A DNA stretch of 64,000 nucleotides from Aquabacter spiritensis (GCF_004346185.1 NZ_SMAI01000008.1:62001-126000), one strand, 5' to 3'; positions 25,872-33,123 are shown, counted from the first letter of the stretch. Notes: generated by a model not told the origin, from the sequence alone. Program-made: numbers and translations.

Positions 25872-25946
25872 TTCGGCCTTCGACCTCCATCGTGCGGCCC
25901 GACGGGATCAAGAAGCGGGCCGTGAGACTTTAAGATGTACCCGATG

Positions 25947-25972
25947 AACGTCACGGCGCGGCTCGCGGTTCC
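25947..25972 (-). promoter_or_regulatory. EcfG-type promoter for otsBA
   Basis: On the minus strand: GGAAC (25972-25968), 17 bases, CGTT (25950-25947). It matches the alphaproteobacterial EcfG/SigT consensus exactly and gives a leader of about 65-70 nt before otsB. Confidence 0.8.
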
Positions 25973-26048
25973 ACCAGACAAAGACCAAAAAAAAGCCACG
26001 ATGGAAAATCGCGCGAAAAATGCGCAGACGGCGATCACGCGCGCCGCC

Positions 26049-26074
26049 GGAACCCAAGGCCAACCCGGGGCGTT
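26049..26074 (+). promoter_or_regulatory. EcfG-type promoter for the gene at 26102
   Basis: GGAAC (26049-26053), 17 bases, CGTT (26071-26074), an exact consensus match 28 bp before the start codon. It is divergent from the otsBA promoter, so the two form a back-to-back stress control region. Confidence 0.78.
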
Positions 26075-26101
26075 GCAGGACACAGGCCTAGGAGACAGAA
26101 C

Positions 26102-26569
26102 ATGTTCGGACACCGATCGCGCAGCTCGAGTGGGGAGATCGCACACCGGCTCGAAGCGCTCCGCACGGACATTTCATTGCTTGGTGAGGCGCTCGCCGGC
26201 GCGGCCGAGGAAAGCACCCGCGGCCCGCGCGCCCGGGCGGGACATTATGCGCAGGATGCCGTCGCGCAGCTCGCGCACCGGGCCGAGGATGTCGGACACC
26301 ATGTCGGCCACCATGCCGGCACTCTGGCGGCCTCCGGCTTGGAGGCGGCGCGGAAGGGACGCGACGTCGCATGGCGCGAGCTTGACGCTGCCTCCCAGCG
26401 CACGCAGGAAGTGGTCGCACGCCACCCCGGCACGGTGGTCCTCGCGGCGATCGGGGTAGGATTATTGGTCGGATGTGTGCTTAGCTTGGCGGCGCAGGAG
26501 CCCCGCCGGAGCGGTGGAGCCTCGCTGGGCGGTGCCCTCCGCCGACCGCTGGCGAAGGTGTTTCGTTAA
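26102..26569 (+). CDS. DUF883/ElaB-like membrane-anchored stress protein
   Basis: A 155-residue protein with a long helical N-terminal part (repeated Ala/His-rich heptads around RAEDVGHHVGHHAGTL) and one C-terminal membrane segment (TVVLAAIGVGLLVGCVLSLAA, about 112-132). This layout resembles ElaB/YqjD proteins, tail-anchored inner-membrane proteins that can bind ribosomes in stationary phase. Assignment is by layout, not a clear signature. AGGAG precedes ATG 26102 and an EcfG promoter precedes that. A smaller protein of similar layout is encoded at 34077-34397, also behind an EcfG promoter. Confidence 0.72.
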   Translation: MFGHRSRSSSGEIAHRLEALRTDISLLGEALAGAAEESTRGPRARAGHYAQDAVAQLAHRAEDVGHHVGHHAGTLAASGLEAARKGRDVAWRELDAASQRTQEVVARHPGTVVLAAIGVGLLVGCVLSLAAQEPRRSGGASLGGALRRPLAKVFR

Positions 26570-26620
26570 TCGGTGGAAGCGTTCGGCGCTGCCGGAACAG
26601 GATCAAATGGAGAGCGAAAA

Positions 26621-26890
26621 ATGAAGGCGGCAATCATCGTTGTGGCGGCGGGCCTGGTGCTGGGCGGATGCAGCCAGTATTCGGAATCCGACCGCGCGGT
26701 CGGCGGCGGCCTGCTGGGTGCCGGCGCGGGTGCGCTGATCGGCGGCGCGGCGACCGGCACCGCCGGTGGCGCGGTGGTTGGCGGCGTGCTCGGCGGAGCG
26801 ACCGGCGCCATTGTGGGCGCGGCCACCACGCCCAAGGCCTGCTGGGCCCGCGATGCCTATGGCAATTCCTTCCGCGTCGCCTGCCCCTGA
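26621..26890 (+). CDS. Glycine-zipper lipoprotein
   Basis: An 89-residue predicted lipoprotein. The signal peptide ends in the lipobox LGGC (Cys18). A glycine-zipper membrane segment follows (repeated GxxxG in GGGLLGAGAGALIGGAATGT and beyond, about residues 30-70), and the C-terminus has a possible disulfide pair (KACWARD, RVAC). GGAGAG precedes ATG 26621. Related small proteins sit in the outer membrane or envelope. It is followed by a terminator and may be read from the EcfG promoter at 26049 or its own. Confidence 0.8.
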   Translation: MKAAIIVVAAGLVLGGCSQYSESDRAVGGGLLGAGAGALIGGAATGTAGGAVVGGVLGGATGAIVGAATTPKACWARDAYGNSFRVACP

Positions 26891-26949
26891 GGCGGGCCGT
26901 ACGGCCGGCCTGATAAGGCCGCCCGCGGCGGGGGATACCAAGCGATGAC

Positions 26950-26974
26950 GGGCGCCCTTCGCGGGCGCCCTTTT
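26950..26974 (+). terminator. Rho-independent terminator
   Basis: GGGCGCCC (26950-26957) pairs with GGGCGCCC (26963-26970) around a 5-base loop, and TTTT follows. It ends the transcript of the lipoprotein gene. Confidence 0.85.
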
Positions 26975-26992
26975 CGTTTGAGCGGAGGATCG

Positions 26993-27018
26993 GGAACCGG
27001 CGGGCGGGGGACGGAGTT
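26993..27018 (+). promoter_or_regulatory. EcfG-like promoter (variant -10) for a candidate small RNA
   Basis: GGAAC (26993-26997), 17 bases, AGTT (27015-27018). It differs from the consensus by one base in the -10. The same -10 variant precedes the DUF1328 gene. A short non-coding stretch that ends in a strong terminator follows. Confidence 0.45.
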
Positions 27019-27025
27019 CAGGATG

Positions 27026-27098
27026 CGTCGGTCATTGTCATCGACGCCTCCAGATTGACTATCGGCGGATCTCCTCGCGGTGATCCGCCCTTTTTTTT
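27026..27098 (+). ncRNA. Candidate stress-controlled small RNA
   Basis: About 70 nt between an EcfG-like promoter and a strong terminator, with no plausible gene; the longest peptide, from 27023, is nine residues. The 5' part can form GCGTCG-CGACGC with an 11-base loop. The 3' hairpin (GGCGGATC 27064-27071 with GATCCGCC 27082-27089) has a loop containing TCCTC, which resembles an anti-Shine-Dalgarno sequence, and eight T follow. This layout recalls sigma-T-controlled GsrN of Caulobacter and other alphaproteobacterial small RNAs with CU-rich loops. The 5' end is estimated. Confidence 0.45.
27064..27098 (+). terminator. Rho-independent terminator with eight T
   Basis: An 8-bp stem (GGCGGATC with GATCCGCC), a 10-base loop, one C and TTTTTTTT. 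It works on the plus strand only. The next plus-strand gene upstream already has its own terminator, so an extra short transcript is implied. Confidence 0.88.
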
Positions 27099-27129
27099 GC
27101 ACGTAAGGCCCACCATCCGGACCTGAACC

Positions 27130-28098
27130 TCAGGCGGGGGCCTTCTCGACCTTGGCGGTCTGTGGCACCGGCGGGTCCTGACAGGCGGGCTCTGCGGGAA
27201 CCAGAGGCGGGGCCGGGGCGCGGGTCGAGACGAAGACCTCCACGTCCATGCCGAGAAACGCCGTGGGCGACCCCGAAAAGGTGCCGACGACGGGAGAGGC
27301 CTGGCGTGGATCGCGCACCACCGCCACGCGCACCAGATGGTCCGTGCCGACGAGCGCATTGGTGGGGTCGAAGGCGATCCAGCCGGCCCCCGGCAGATAC
27401 ACTTCCGCCCAAGCGTGCGTCGCGCCCGCCCCGCGGAAGTCGCCGGCCGCGTCGCGGGCGACGTCGAGATGCGGCGTATAGAGATAGCCCGTCACGAAGC
27501 GGCCCGGAAAGCCCAGCTCCCGCACCGCCTCGATGAAGAGCTGCGCGAAGTCGCGGCATGTGCCGCTCTTCAGCGCCAGGGTCCGCGCCGGCGTCTGGGT
27601 GCCCAGCTCGAAGCGGGCATTGTAGGAAAACGCGTCCTTGATCGCCGAATTGATGCGATGGAGGAGTTCGAGCGTGCCCATCGTTTCGCCCGGCGCGATG
27701 AAATTGGCGACCCAGGCCTTCACCTCGCCCTCGTCCTGCTGATGCCGAGTAAACATCTGCGAGGCCTCGAACCGGTCCTCGCTGGAATAAACGAAGGGAT
27801 AGGTGGCGGCCGCCGGGTCGAGGAGGGCCTGAAGGTCCGGCGTCGCATAACTGTCGAGATCGAGCACGCTCTCGATCAGCAGTTCGCTGGCGGGCGCGTG
27901 AAAATCCACCAAGGCGATGGAATTTCCGAAAACGTCGTAGATGTAGCGGACCACGCCGGACGGCGACAAGGTCAGGCGCGCCTCGTGGAGCCGCAATTCG
28001 TGGCTGTCGCGCGGCCGGAGCATCAGGCGATGCTGGCCGAAGCTCACCGGCTCGGAATAGCGATAAAGCGTCTTATGTTCGACGGTCAGCCGACGCAT
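27130..28098 (-). CDS. Transglutaminase-like cysteine protease family protein
   Basis: A 322-residue protein with an N-terminal beta-rich transglutaminase-associated domain (RRLTVEHKTLYRYSEPVSFGQH, residues 1-140) and a transglutaminase-core domain. The Cys-His-Asp triad is visible: KSGTCRDFAQLF, ATHAWAEVYLPG and AFDPTNAL. Bacterial members are peptidases or amidases more often than cross-linkers. The substrate is unknown. A Pro-rich tail of about 40 residues ends the protein. It sits in the stress island, but I see no EcfG promoter directly upstream. Confidence 0.88.
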   Translation of the reverse strand: MRRLTVEHKTLYRYSEPVSFGQHRLMLRPRDSHELRLHEARLTLSPSGVVRYIYDVFGNSIALVDFHAPASELLIESVLDLDSYATPDLQALLDPAAATYPFVYSSEDRFEASQMFTRHQQDEGEVKAWVANFIAPGETMGTLELLHRINSAIKDAFSYNARFELGTQTPARTLALKSGTCRDFAQLFIEAVRELGFPGRFVTGYLYTPHLDVARDAAGDFRGAGATHAWAEVYLPGAGWIAFDPTNALVGTDHLVRVAVVRDPRQASPVVGTFSGSPTAFLGMDVEVFVSTRAPAPPLVPAEPACQDPPVPQTAKVEKAPA

Positions 28099-28223
28099 GG
28101 AGGTCCCCGTTCGCCGTCACGATAGGACCCGGACACCGCAAAAGCCATGCTTGCGGCGGCGCTGTCCCCCGCCAAAGCGGGGTGCGCCCCATCGGACGCG
28201 CCCCGCTGCGGGCAGCCTGCCGC

Positions 28224-28403
28224 CTATCGAACCGTGGGGCCGCGGCCGCGCATCAGGCCGATGACGGCGGAGATGAGGAACAAGGCGATGGCGACGAAGA
28301 AGATGATCTTCGCGATCTCGATCGCTGTCCCGGCGATTCCGCCAAAGCCGAGGACGGCGGCGATCAAGGCCACGACGAGAAATGTAACAGCCCAACCCAG
28401 CAT
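28224..28403 (-). CDS. DUF1328 small membrane protein
   Basis: A 59-residue protein with two hydrophobic helices, [21 protein letters not shown] and [21 protein letters not shown], ending in a short basic tail (MRGRGPTVR). This is the typical DUF1328 (YtjA-like) layout. Such genes are common in stress regulons, and the molecular role is not known. AGGAG lies eight bases before ATG 28403. A near-consensus EcfG promoter (28515-28540) lies about 110 bp upstream. Confidence 0.88.
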   Translation of the reverse strand: MLGWAVTFLVVALIAAVLGFGGIAGTAIEIAKIIFFVAIALFLISAVIGLMRGRGPTVR

Positions 28404-28514
28404 CTGCGTAACTCCTGGTTCGACCGGCCGTAAGGCGGCCGGTCATAAGATCTTGCGGACTGCGCCGCAGGCACGAGAGGCGGGAGCTCTCTCCGGCTCG
28501 CGGTTCGCTTTCAG

Positions 28515-28540
28515 AACTTGGCGGTGACGGCTTCGGTTCC
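28515..28540 (-). promoter_or_regulatory. EcfG-like promoter (variant -10) for the DUF1328 gene
   Basis: On the minus strand: GGAAC (28540-28536), 17 bases, AGTT (28518-28515). One base differs from CGTT. It lies inside the gap between the DUF1328 gene and the small gene at 28559. Confidence 0.42.
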
Positions 28541-28558
28541 GCGCCGTTCGCGGACGGC

Positions 28559-28774
28559 CTAACGGGGCGCGGCGATGTCCAGCGGGTGCCATTCCCACAC
28601 GAGGCGCAGGAACGGGCCGGTGCGGCACGTCACCAGCCATTGCTGCTCCAGTCCCCGCCGGCCCCAGCGCAGCGCCGGCAGACGATCGCGCGACACCACG
28701 ACGGCGGGCCTGTTTCGGTCGCGGTCGGCGGGGCCCGACGCAGGCCTGGTCGAGGCTGTCCTCTGGTATCCCAC
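28559..28774 (-). CDS. Small protein of unknown function
   Basis: A 71-residue basic protein with many Arg and several Trp (LRWGRRGLEQQWLVTC; LRLVWEWHPLDIAAP). I do not recognise a family. The GTG start at 28774 is preceded by GAGGAG and AGAGG, and an EcfG-like promoter (28821-28846, -10 variant) lies about 50 bp upstream. These two signals, more than the protein sequence, support it as a real gene. It precedes the DUF1328 gene on the same strand. Confidence 0.5.
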   Translation of the reverse strand: MGYQRTASTRPASGPADRDRNRPAVVVSRDRLPALRWGRRGLEQQWLVTCRTGPFLRLVWEWHPLDIAAPR

Positions 28775-28820
28775 GGTCCTCTATCTCCTCGTCGGTGCGC
28801 AATGGTATCGACGAAAGTGG

Positions 28821-28846
28821 AACCTCTCCCGTGGCACACCAGTTCC
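28821..28846 (-). promoter_or_regulatory. EcfG-like promoter (variant -10)
   Basis: On the minus strand: GGAAC (28846-28842), 17 bases, GGTT (28824-28821). It differs by one base from the consensus and faces the small gene at 28774. Confidence 0.4.
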
Positions 28847-28915
28847 TCCTTCGACGAGCGGTAATGGCGCCTTGTGCGCATCCGCTTTTTTTTTCGCGGG
28901 AGACCCGGAAGTCGC

Positions 28916-28940
28916 GGAACCAATCCCGAGGTGCGACGTT
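28916..28940 (+). promoter_or_regulatory. EcfG-type promoter for the gene at 28982
   Basis: GGAAC (28916-28920), 16 bases, CGTT (28937-28940), an exact match 42 bp before the start codon. Confidence 0.75.
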
Positions 28941-28981
28941 CACGGTCGACTATGTTTCGCTGGATGGGGAGGACATCGCCC

Positions 28982-29263
28982 ATGCCGACAACTCGAGAGG
29001 CCGACGAGGCCAAACGACGCGAAGACTGGAACCAGTTGTCATCGCCGCACGGCTATGATCAACCCGAGTTCGGTCCTGCGCTTGCACCGCGCGACTATAA
29101 GCGTCCCCGCCCCGGCGCGGACGACGAACGGCGCCGGTTGCGCGATGCCGACGCCGCCATGCAAGGCGGCGCAGCGCGTCCAAACGAAGTCCAAAATAAT
29201 GAGAAATGGGACGATGAAGACGATGAGGGCTCCACGTCCGCATCCCGCCTCTACCGCGAATGA
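28982..29263 (+). CDS. Small hydrophilic stress protein of unknown function
   Basis: A 93-residue, highly charged protein without hydrophobic segments (TTREADEAKRREDWNQL at the start; an acidic run near residue 80). Composition suggests an unfolded or partly helical protein; I know no family. GGGAGG lies nine bases before ATG 28982. An in-frame ATG at 28952 is possible but lacks a good ribosome-binding site. An exact EcfG promoter just upstream argues that it belongs to the stress regulon. The nepR gene follows after 180 bp on the same strand. Confidence 0.6.
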   Translation: MPTTREADEAKRREDWNQLSSPHGYDQPEFGPALAPRDYKRPRPGADDERRRLRDADAAMQGGAARPNEVQNNEKWDDEDDEGSTSASRLYRE

Positions 29264-29443
29264 GGGTGATCTTGTTCGTTCCCCAACCGCATTGTACCGT
29301 TGGTCTCCGCCTTTGGGCGACCGTCCGGTGCGATGCGATCGGGATGTGACCGGGTCCTCCCCTTCGCCAGCTAATGAAGACATCTCATGCGACAGCAGCG
29401 GTCAGACCGGCTCATGACGCAAGACCAGAAAGAGGGAAGCGCG

Positions 29444-29659
29444 ATGCGGGCCCCTCATCGCCGGGATATTTCTGCGCGGCAGGATCTTCTCGGTAAGGAA
29501 TTGCGCCAATTGTTCGACGATTATGCCCACGAGGACATGCCGGACGAGCTGATGAAGCTCGCCCAGCAGCTTCAGGGGGCGTTCGAAACGCGGCCCGAGG
29601 ACGCGGCCGGCGACGGCGACGGACCCGACGCGTCGAAATCCAAGCCCCCCGGCCTTTGA
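29444..29659 (+). CDS. nepR: Anti-sigma factor NepR
   Basis: A 71-residue NepR-family protein. NepR holds sigma factor EcfG inactive until phosphorylated PhyR sequesters it. The core fits the family helix pair: DLLGKELRQLFDDYAHEDMPDELMKLAQQL, with the conserved Leu-Arg, Asp-Asp and Pro-Asp positions. GAGGG lies eight bases before ATG 29444, giving the usual NepR length; upstream in-frame ATGs (29387, 29414) lack such a site. nepR is normally in an operon with ecfG. Here it is on the opposite strand and convergent with it, 370 bp apart. An acidic tail (EDAAGDGDGPD) follows the core. Confidence 0.85.
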   Translation: MRAPHRRDISARQDLLGKELRQLFDDYAHEDMPDELMKLAQQLQGAFETRPEDAAGDGDGPDASKSKPPGL

Positions 29660-29674
29660 GGCCGACGCCCGATG

Positions 29675-29699
29675 AGCCCGCCTCCCCGGCGGGCTTTTT
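29675..29699 (+). terminator. Rho-independent terminator of nepR
   Basis: AGCCCGCC (29675-29682) pairs with GGCGGGCT (29688-29695) around a 5-base loop and runs into TTTTT. Confidence 0.88.
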
Positions 29700-30032
29700 C
29701 ATTACATGAGGCGTTCTGTTGCCCGGTGCCGAGGTCGTGAAGGGAAGACTTTGCCCTTCGGCCAGAGCTGGCGCCCGCGCCTGACGGGCCTGTCCACCCG
29801 TCGCAATCCCGGACAAGGCACCCGGACCGGCGCAGCGCGCCCGTCCAGAGCATGCGCCGATCCGCTTGCATCGCAAGCTTATCGGATCAGGCTCTAACCG
29901 ACGCGCCGGACGCGCCTGCGGCTCCGCGCAAGCACCCGACAAGCGTAAGCTGCCGCAGCCCCGCCGAAGCGGGGCCGCACGGCAGCCGAATTGAACAGAT
30001 CGAACAGGAAGAGAAAACGATCCGCAGCCGGA
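29700..30032. other. Gap between convergent nepR and ecfG
   Basis: No gene is seen in these 333 bp. A long imperfect hairpin at 29949-29986 (outer arms GCTGCCG/CGGCAGC, inner CCCCGC-CGAA-GCGGGG) probably ends the ecfG message. It lacks a clear T-tract. A stretch at 29882-29893 (ATCGGATCAGGC) recurs at 34785-34796 as part of an inverted repeat. Confidence 0.5.
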
Positions 30033-30599
30033 TCAGCTGCGCGCGGCAGACAAAGCGAGCGCATCGCCTTCCACCACATCGGCCGTCTCGTTGGCGCCCA
30101 TGAGCACCAGCAGCTTGGCCCGAGCGCGGTTGACGCGGCTCTTGATGGTCCCGAGCGCGCAGCCGCACACTTCGGCCGCCTCCTCGTAGGACAGACCCGC
30201 CGCACCGACCAGGACCAGCGCCTCACGCTGGTCGGAAGGCAGAAGTTCGAGCGCTTCCTTCAGACTGCGCAGCGTCACCGACCATTCCTGACCGGGACCC
30301 ATATTGGAGTCTTGCTGGGAGAGCGTGGAAATGCCGTCGCTCTCGCGACGCCGCTTGCGGATCTCGGTATAATAGGTGTTGCGCAAAATGGTGAAGAGCC
30401 AAGCCCGCAGATTGGTGCCCGGATCGAACTTGTCGATGTTCGACAAGGCCTTCAGCAGCGTTTCCTGGACCAGGTCGTCGGCTTCGGTGCGATTGCGCGT
30501 CAGCGAGCGGCCGAAGGCGCGCAAAGCGGGCATAAGTTCCAGCACCTGAGCCCGCAGATCCGCAGCGTCTTTGGCGGACGTCGTCCGAGGCAGCTCCAT
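30033..30599 (-). CDS. ecfG: ECF sigma factor EcfG (general stress response)
   Basis: A 188-residue ECF sigma factor of the EcfG (ECF15) group. Region 2 is clear (LMPALRAFGRSLTRNRTEADDLVQETLLKAL, residues about 22-52, then FDPGTNLRAWLFTILRNTYYTEIRKRRRE). Region 4 has the helix-turn-helix LSYEEAAEVCGCALGTIKSRVNRARAKL. It directs RNA polymerase to GGAAC-N16/17-CGTT promoters, of which many lie in this window, including one 138 bp upstream of this gene. ATG 30599 gives the typical length; ATG 30617 is an alternative. The NepR and PhyR genes are both within 3 kb. Confidence 0.94.
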   Translation of the reverse strand: MELPRTTSAKDAADLRAQVLELMPALRAFGRSLTRNRTEADDLVQETLLKALSNIDKFDPGTNLRAWLFTILRNTYYTEIRKRRRESDGISTLSQQDSNMGPGQEWSVTLRSLKEALELLPSDQREALVLVGAAGLSYEEAAEVCGCALGTIKSRVNRARAKLLVLMGANETADVVEGDALALSAARS

Positions 30600-30736
30600 T
30601 GGACCCCTGCTATCCATTCGTTCCCGATGAAACACGCCCAAGCCCCCTTCGCGCACTGTGCGGACGGCTATCTGCGCCGCACGACCACCATTGCGGCAAC
30701 GCAGGCTGAGAAGTGCAGACCCTTCCTGAGGAACAT

Positions 30737-30761
30737 AACGGCCGGCGGCGCGGAAGGTTCC
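30737..30761 (-). promoter_or_regulatory. EcfG-type promoter for ecfG
   Basis: On the minus strand: GGAAC (30761-30757), 16 bases, CGTT (30740-30737). It is an exact match and implies autoregulation with a leader of about 130 nt. Confidence 0.75.
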
Positions 30762-30811
30762 AGCTCCGTGCGACAAAAGCCGCTGAACTGTCGCCCGCGC
30801 CGCCGAACGCC

Positions 30812-31084
30812 TCAGGTCCGGCCGGAGCCGGAATGCGACGCCTGTCCGCCCTTCTGCCCCGCCTGAGATGCGAGCGACCGATCGCGGGAGAACGAGCGAT
30901 CTTCGTCCGCCACGCTCTGCCCGCCCTTCCGGCCCGCGGACGAGGCCAACGCGCGATCCTGCGAGAAGCTCCTCTTTTCCGGCGGCACGCTCTCTCCGCC
31001 CTTGCGGGCGATCGCCCGCTGCTTTTCGGCATCCATCGCCGCAAAGCCGCGGTTTGACGTGCCTTTCGCCTTTCCTTGTACCAT
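30812..31084 (-). CDS. KGG-repeat stress protein
   Basis: A 90-residue hydrophilic protein with three KGG repeats: KQRAIARKGGESVP, RALASSAGRKGGQSV and RSLASQAGQKGGQAS. The repeats match the KGG stress-protein motif found in GsiB- and Con-10-like proteins, thought to be flexible protectants against drying and osmotic stress. ATG 31084 follows an AGGAG. An exact EcfG promoter lies about 50 bp upstream, which supports a general-stress role. Confidence 0.88.
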   Translation of the reverse strand: MVQGKAKGTSNRGFAAMDAEKQRAIARKGGESVPPEKRSFSQDRALASSAGRKGGQSVADEDRSFSRDRSLASQAGQKGGQASHSGSGRT

Positions 31085-31132
31085 CCCATTGCTCCTCGGA
31101 GTGCAACGAGCCTGCGCGACTCTCGGGAGCAG

Positions 31133-31157
31133 AACGGATTTTCTCCGCCGAGGTTCC
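31133..31157 (-). promoter_or_regulatory. EcfG-type promoter for the KGG gene
   Basis: On the minus strand: GGAAC (31157-31153), 16 bases, CGTT (31136-31133), an exact match. Confidence 0.8.
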
Positions 31158-31170
31158 GCCGAAACGTCGC

Positions 31171-32898
31171 TCAGCCCCGCTTCACCCGCGGCGGGAAGCG
31201 AACTTCCACCTGCGAACCCGACGGTGTGACGGTGGTCGTGATGGTGCCTCCGAGCTGGCGGGCGAAGCCGTGCGCGAGCGGTGCGCGGGTCTCGCCGAGC
31301 TCCTCGGAGAGGGTGGCCGAAATATCGATCCGCAGCACCAGCATGCCGGTCTCTTCCATGCCGCGGATCGCCATGTGCGTCGGGCTTCCGGCTTCGCCAT
31401 CGGCGAGGATCAGAACGACTTCCGTCAGGAGCAAGGCCAGCGGCACCGCGAGGTCGGTGGGCAGCGCCAGATCCTCGGCGTCGACCACGATCAGCACATT
31501 ACGGTCGACCGCAACTTCGAGCAGCGCGGCCAGCTCGCGCAGCAGCTCGCGCGAGCGCACCTCCGAGCCCTCATTGGCCTCGTAGAGGATGCGGTGGACG
31601 ACCGCGAGCGTGTTCACCCGCATGCGCAGATGATCGAAGCGCCGCCGGTCCTCCTCGCCCCGCACGCCCGAGCCGTAGAGACTGAGAAGGCTGACGACCA
31701 CCTGGAGGCTGTTCTTGATCCTGTGGTGAATCTCGCGCACCAAAGCGGTCTTCTCCGCCAGGCCCTCGCGCAGCTTGCCGTCGCGCTCGCGGATCGCCGA
31801 AGCCATGTCCTCGATGGCATTGCCGAGCACGCGGAATTCGCTCGGCGCCAGATCCATGCGCGAGGGCCTGAATCCGTAATGGCCCTGCGCGTAGACCGCC
31901 GTGACGCGCCGCAGATACAGCAGCCATTGAAGCACCATGCGGTCGGTGGCGAGCCAGATGGCGACGATCGTGAAGGCCAGCATGAAGATCGGCAGAATGA
32001 AGGAGACGGCGACGTGGAACGCGGTCCATTGGAACAGCTGATCGGTCGGCTGGGCGAACGCGACCAGCAGCTCGTGCCGGTCGAGGCGCGCCACGGCGAA
32101 GCTCCAGGAGCGGCCCGCATCATCACGGGTCTCGCCCAGTTGTCCGACATAATTGGCGAGGTTTTGGCTAGCGAACAGGCGCGCGCTGATCGCCGGGGCG
32201 TTGGACACCAGTTGCGCGCCCCCCGCGGTCAGAACCGCGGCCACACCATCGGTGAGCGGCGCCTCGCGCTTCAGAAGATTGTCCAGCCATCCGGCATCGA
32301 TGGCGACCGAGAGCGCACCTTCGAACGCGCCGGACGTGCCGAACAGCGGCAAGGTGCCGGCAATGACCTCGCCGCGCGTGATCGGGCTGACGATCCGCCC
32401 GCTCAGAACGAACGCCTTCGCCTTGCTGGCGGCGAGCCACCATGGACGCTGCGACACGTCGGTGCCCACCGGAGACAGCGCCGAGCAGAGGACGATGCCG
32501 TCCGCGCTCAGCAGGGCGATATTTGAGGCGAAGGGCAAGCTGAGGGTCGCGCCATAGAGCGTCGCCACGCACTCATCGCCGCCGTTCCGCACGTCCTGAA
32601 CATTCTTCAGCGCCTGGAGCACGTTTTCGGCGGAGGCGATGACGTTCTGCTGGCTGCCGGCGCCGGCGATCGCCCCCTGAAGCAGCCTGTGCTGGGCTTC
32701 CTCCGTCGCGCGCCGCAATTGGAGCACGCCCTGAAGCATGCTCGCCGATGCGATCGGCGTGATGGCGATGAGAATCACCACGATCAGGCCGCGTCGGACG
32801 CTATCCAGAAGGTGACGGGGATGCCCGGCCGCGGATGCGAATATGGCATCTCGTTCGCGATGACGCGCCCGAGCCGCCTCGCCTCTCACCCACCCCAT
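31171..32898 (-). CDS. HisKA_2 sensor histidine kinase with degraded ATPase domain
   Basis: A 575-residue membrane sensor beside phyR. It has a transmembrane helix (GLIVVILIAITPIASASML), a periplasmic sensor of about 230 residues, a second helix (SFILPIFMLAFTIVAIWLA) and a HisKA_2 phospho-His domain with intact H-box REIHHRIKNSLQVVVSLLSL (about 388). The C-terminal ATPase domain is abnormal. The N-box reads LLLTEVVLILADGE, so the key Asn is absent. The DxGxG box is replaced by RIDISATLSEELGE, and no GxGL box is seen; only the final QLGG motif remains. Position suggests it controls PhyR, perhaps as phosphotransferase or phosphatase rather than as an autokinase. AGGAGG precedes ATG 32898 by 11 bases. 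Confidence 0.88.
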   Translation of the reverse strand: MGWVRGEAARARHRERDAIFASAAGHPRHLLDSVRRGLIVVILIAITPIASASMLQGVLQLRRATEEAQHRLLQGAIAGAGSQQNVIASAENVLQALKNVQDVRNGGDECVATLYGATLSLPFASNIALLSADGIVLCSALSPVGTDVSQRPWWLAASKAKAFVLSGRIVSPITRGEVIAGTLPLFGTSGAFEGALSVAIDAGWLDNLLKREAPLTDGVAAVLTAGGAQLVSNAPAISARLFASQNLANYVGQLGETRDDAGRSWSFAVARLDRHELLVAFAQPTDQLFQWTAFHVAVSFILPIFMLAFTIVAIWLATDRMVLQWLLYLRRVTAVYAQGHYGFRPSRMDLAPSEFRVLGNAIEDMASAIRERDGKLREGLAEKTALVREIHHRIKNSLQVVVSLLSLYGSGVRGEEDRRRFDHLRMRVNTLAVVHRILYEANEGSEVRSRELLRELAALLEVAVDRNVLIVVDAEDLALPTDLAVPLALLLTEVVLILADGEAGSPTHMAIRGMEETGMLVLRIDISATLSEELGETRAPLAHGFARQLGGTITTTVTPSGSQVEVRFPPRVKRG

Positions 32899-33068
32899 GC
32901 CGAACCCCGCCTCCTACTCCGCCTCACCGATCTGCCATCGGCGGAGATCGTCCGCCAGCCGCCAGCCATTGCCGGCCGCGAAGGATTGACGAAATACCAC
33001 ATCCCATCCTGTATTGCTGACGGCTGCAGGGCTATAATGCGCAAGGCTGGGATCCGGTTCCTGAACAT

Positions 33069-33093
33069 GGAACTTTTCGTGGCGCCCCGCGTT
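33069..33093 (+). promoter_or_regulatory. EcfG-type promoter for phyR
   Basis: GGAAC (33069-33073), 16 bases, CGTT (33090-33093), an exact match 30 bp before the phyR start. It provides positive feedback on the response. Confidence 0.82.
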
Positions 33094-33123
33094 ACAGCCG
33101 ACTTTGTCCGAGGTGAGAGTGGC

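Noticed and set aside
25039-25911. A 783-residue OtsA with a long N-terminal extension
   Set aside because: The extension is antisense-like sequence in another frame of otsB. GTG 25038 has a good ribosome-binding site and gives normal OtsA length.
28443-28943. A 166-codon minus-strand frame across the small-gene region
   Set aside because: It has no ribosome-binding site, overlaps the better-supported 71-residue gene in another frame and has shadow-like composition.
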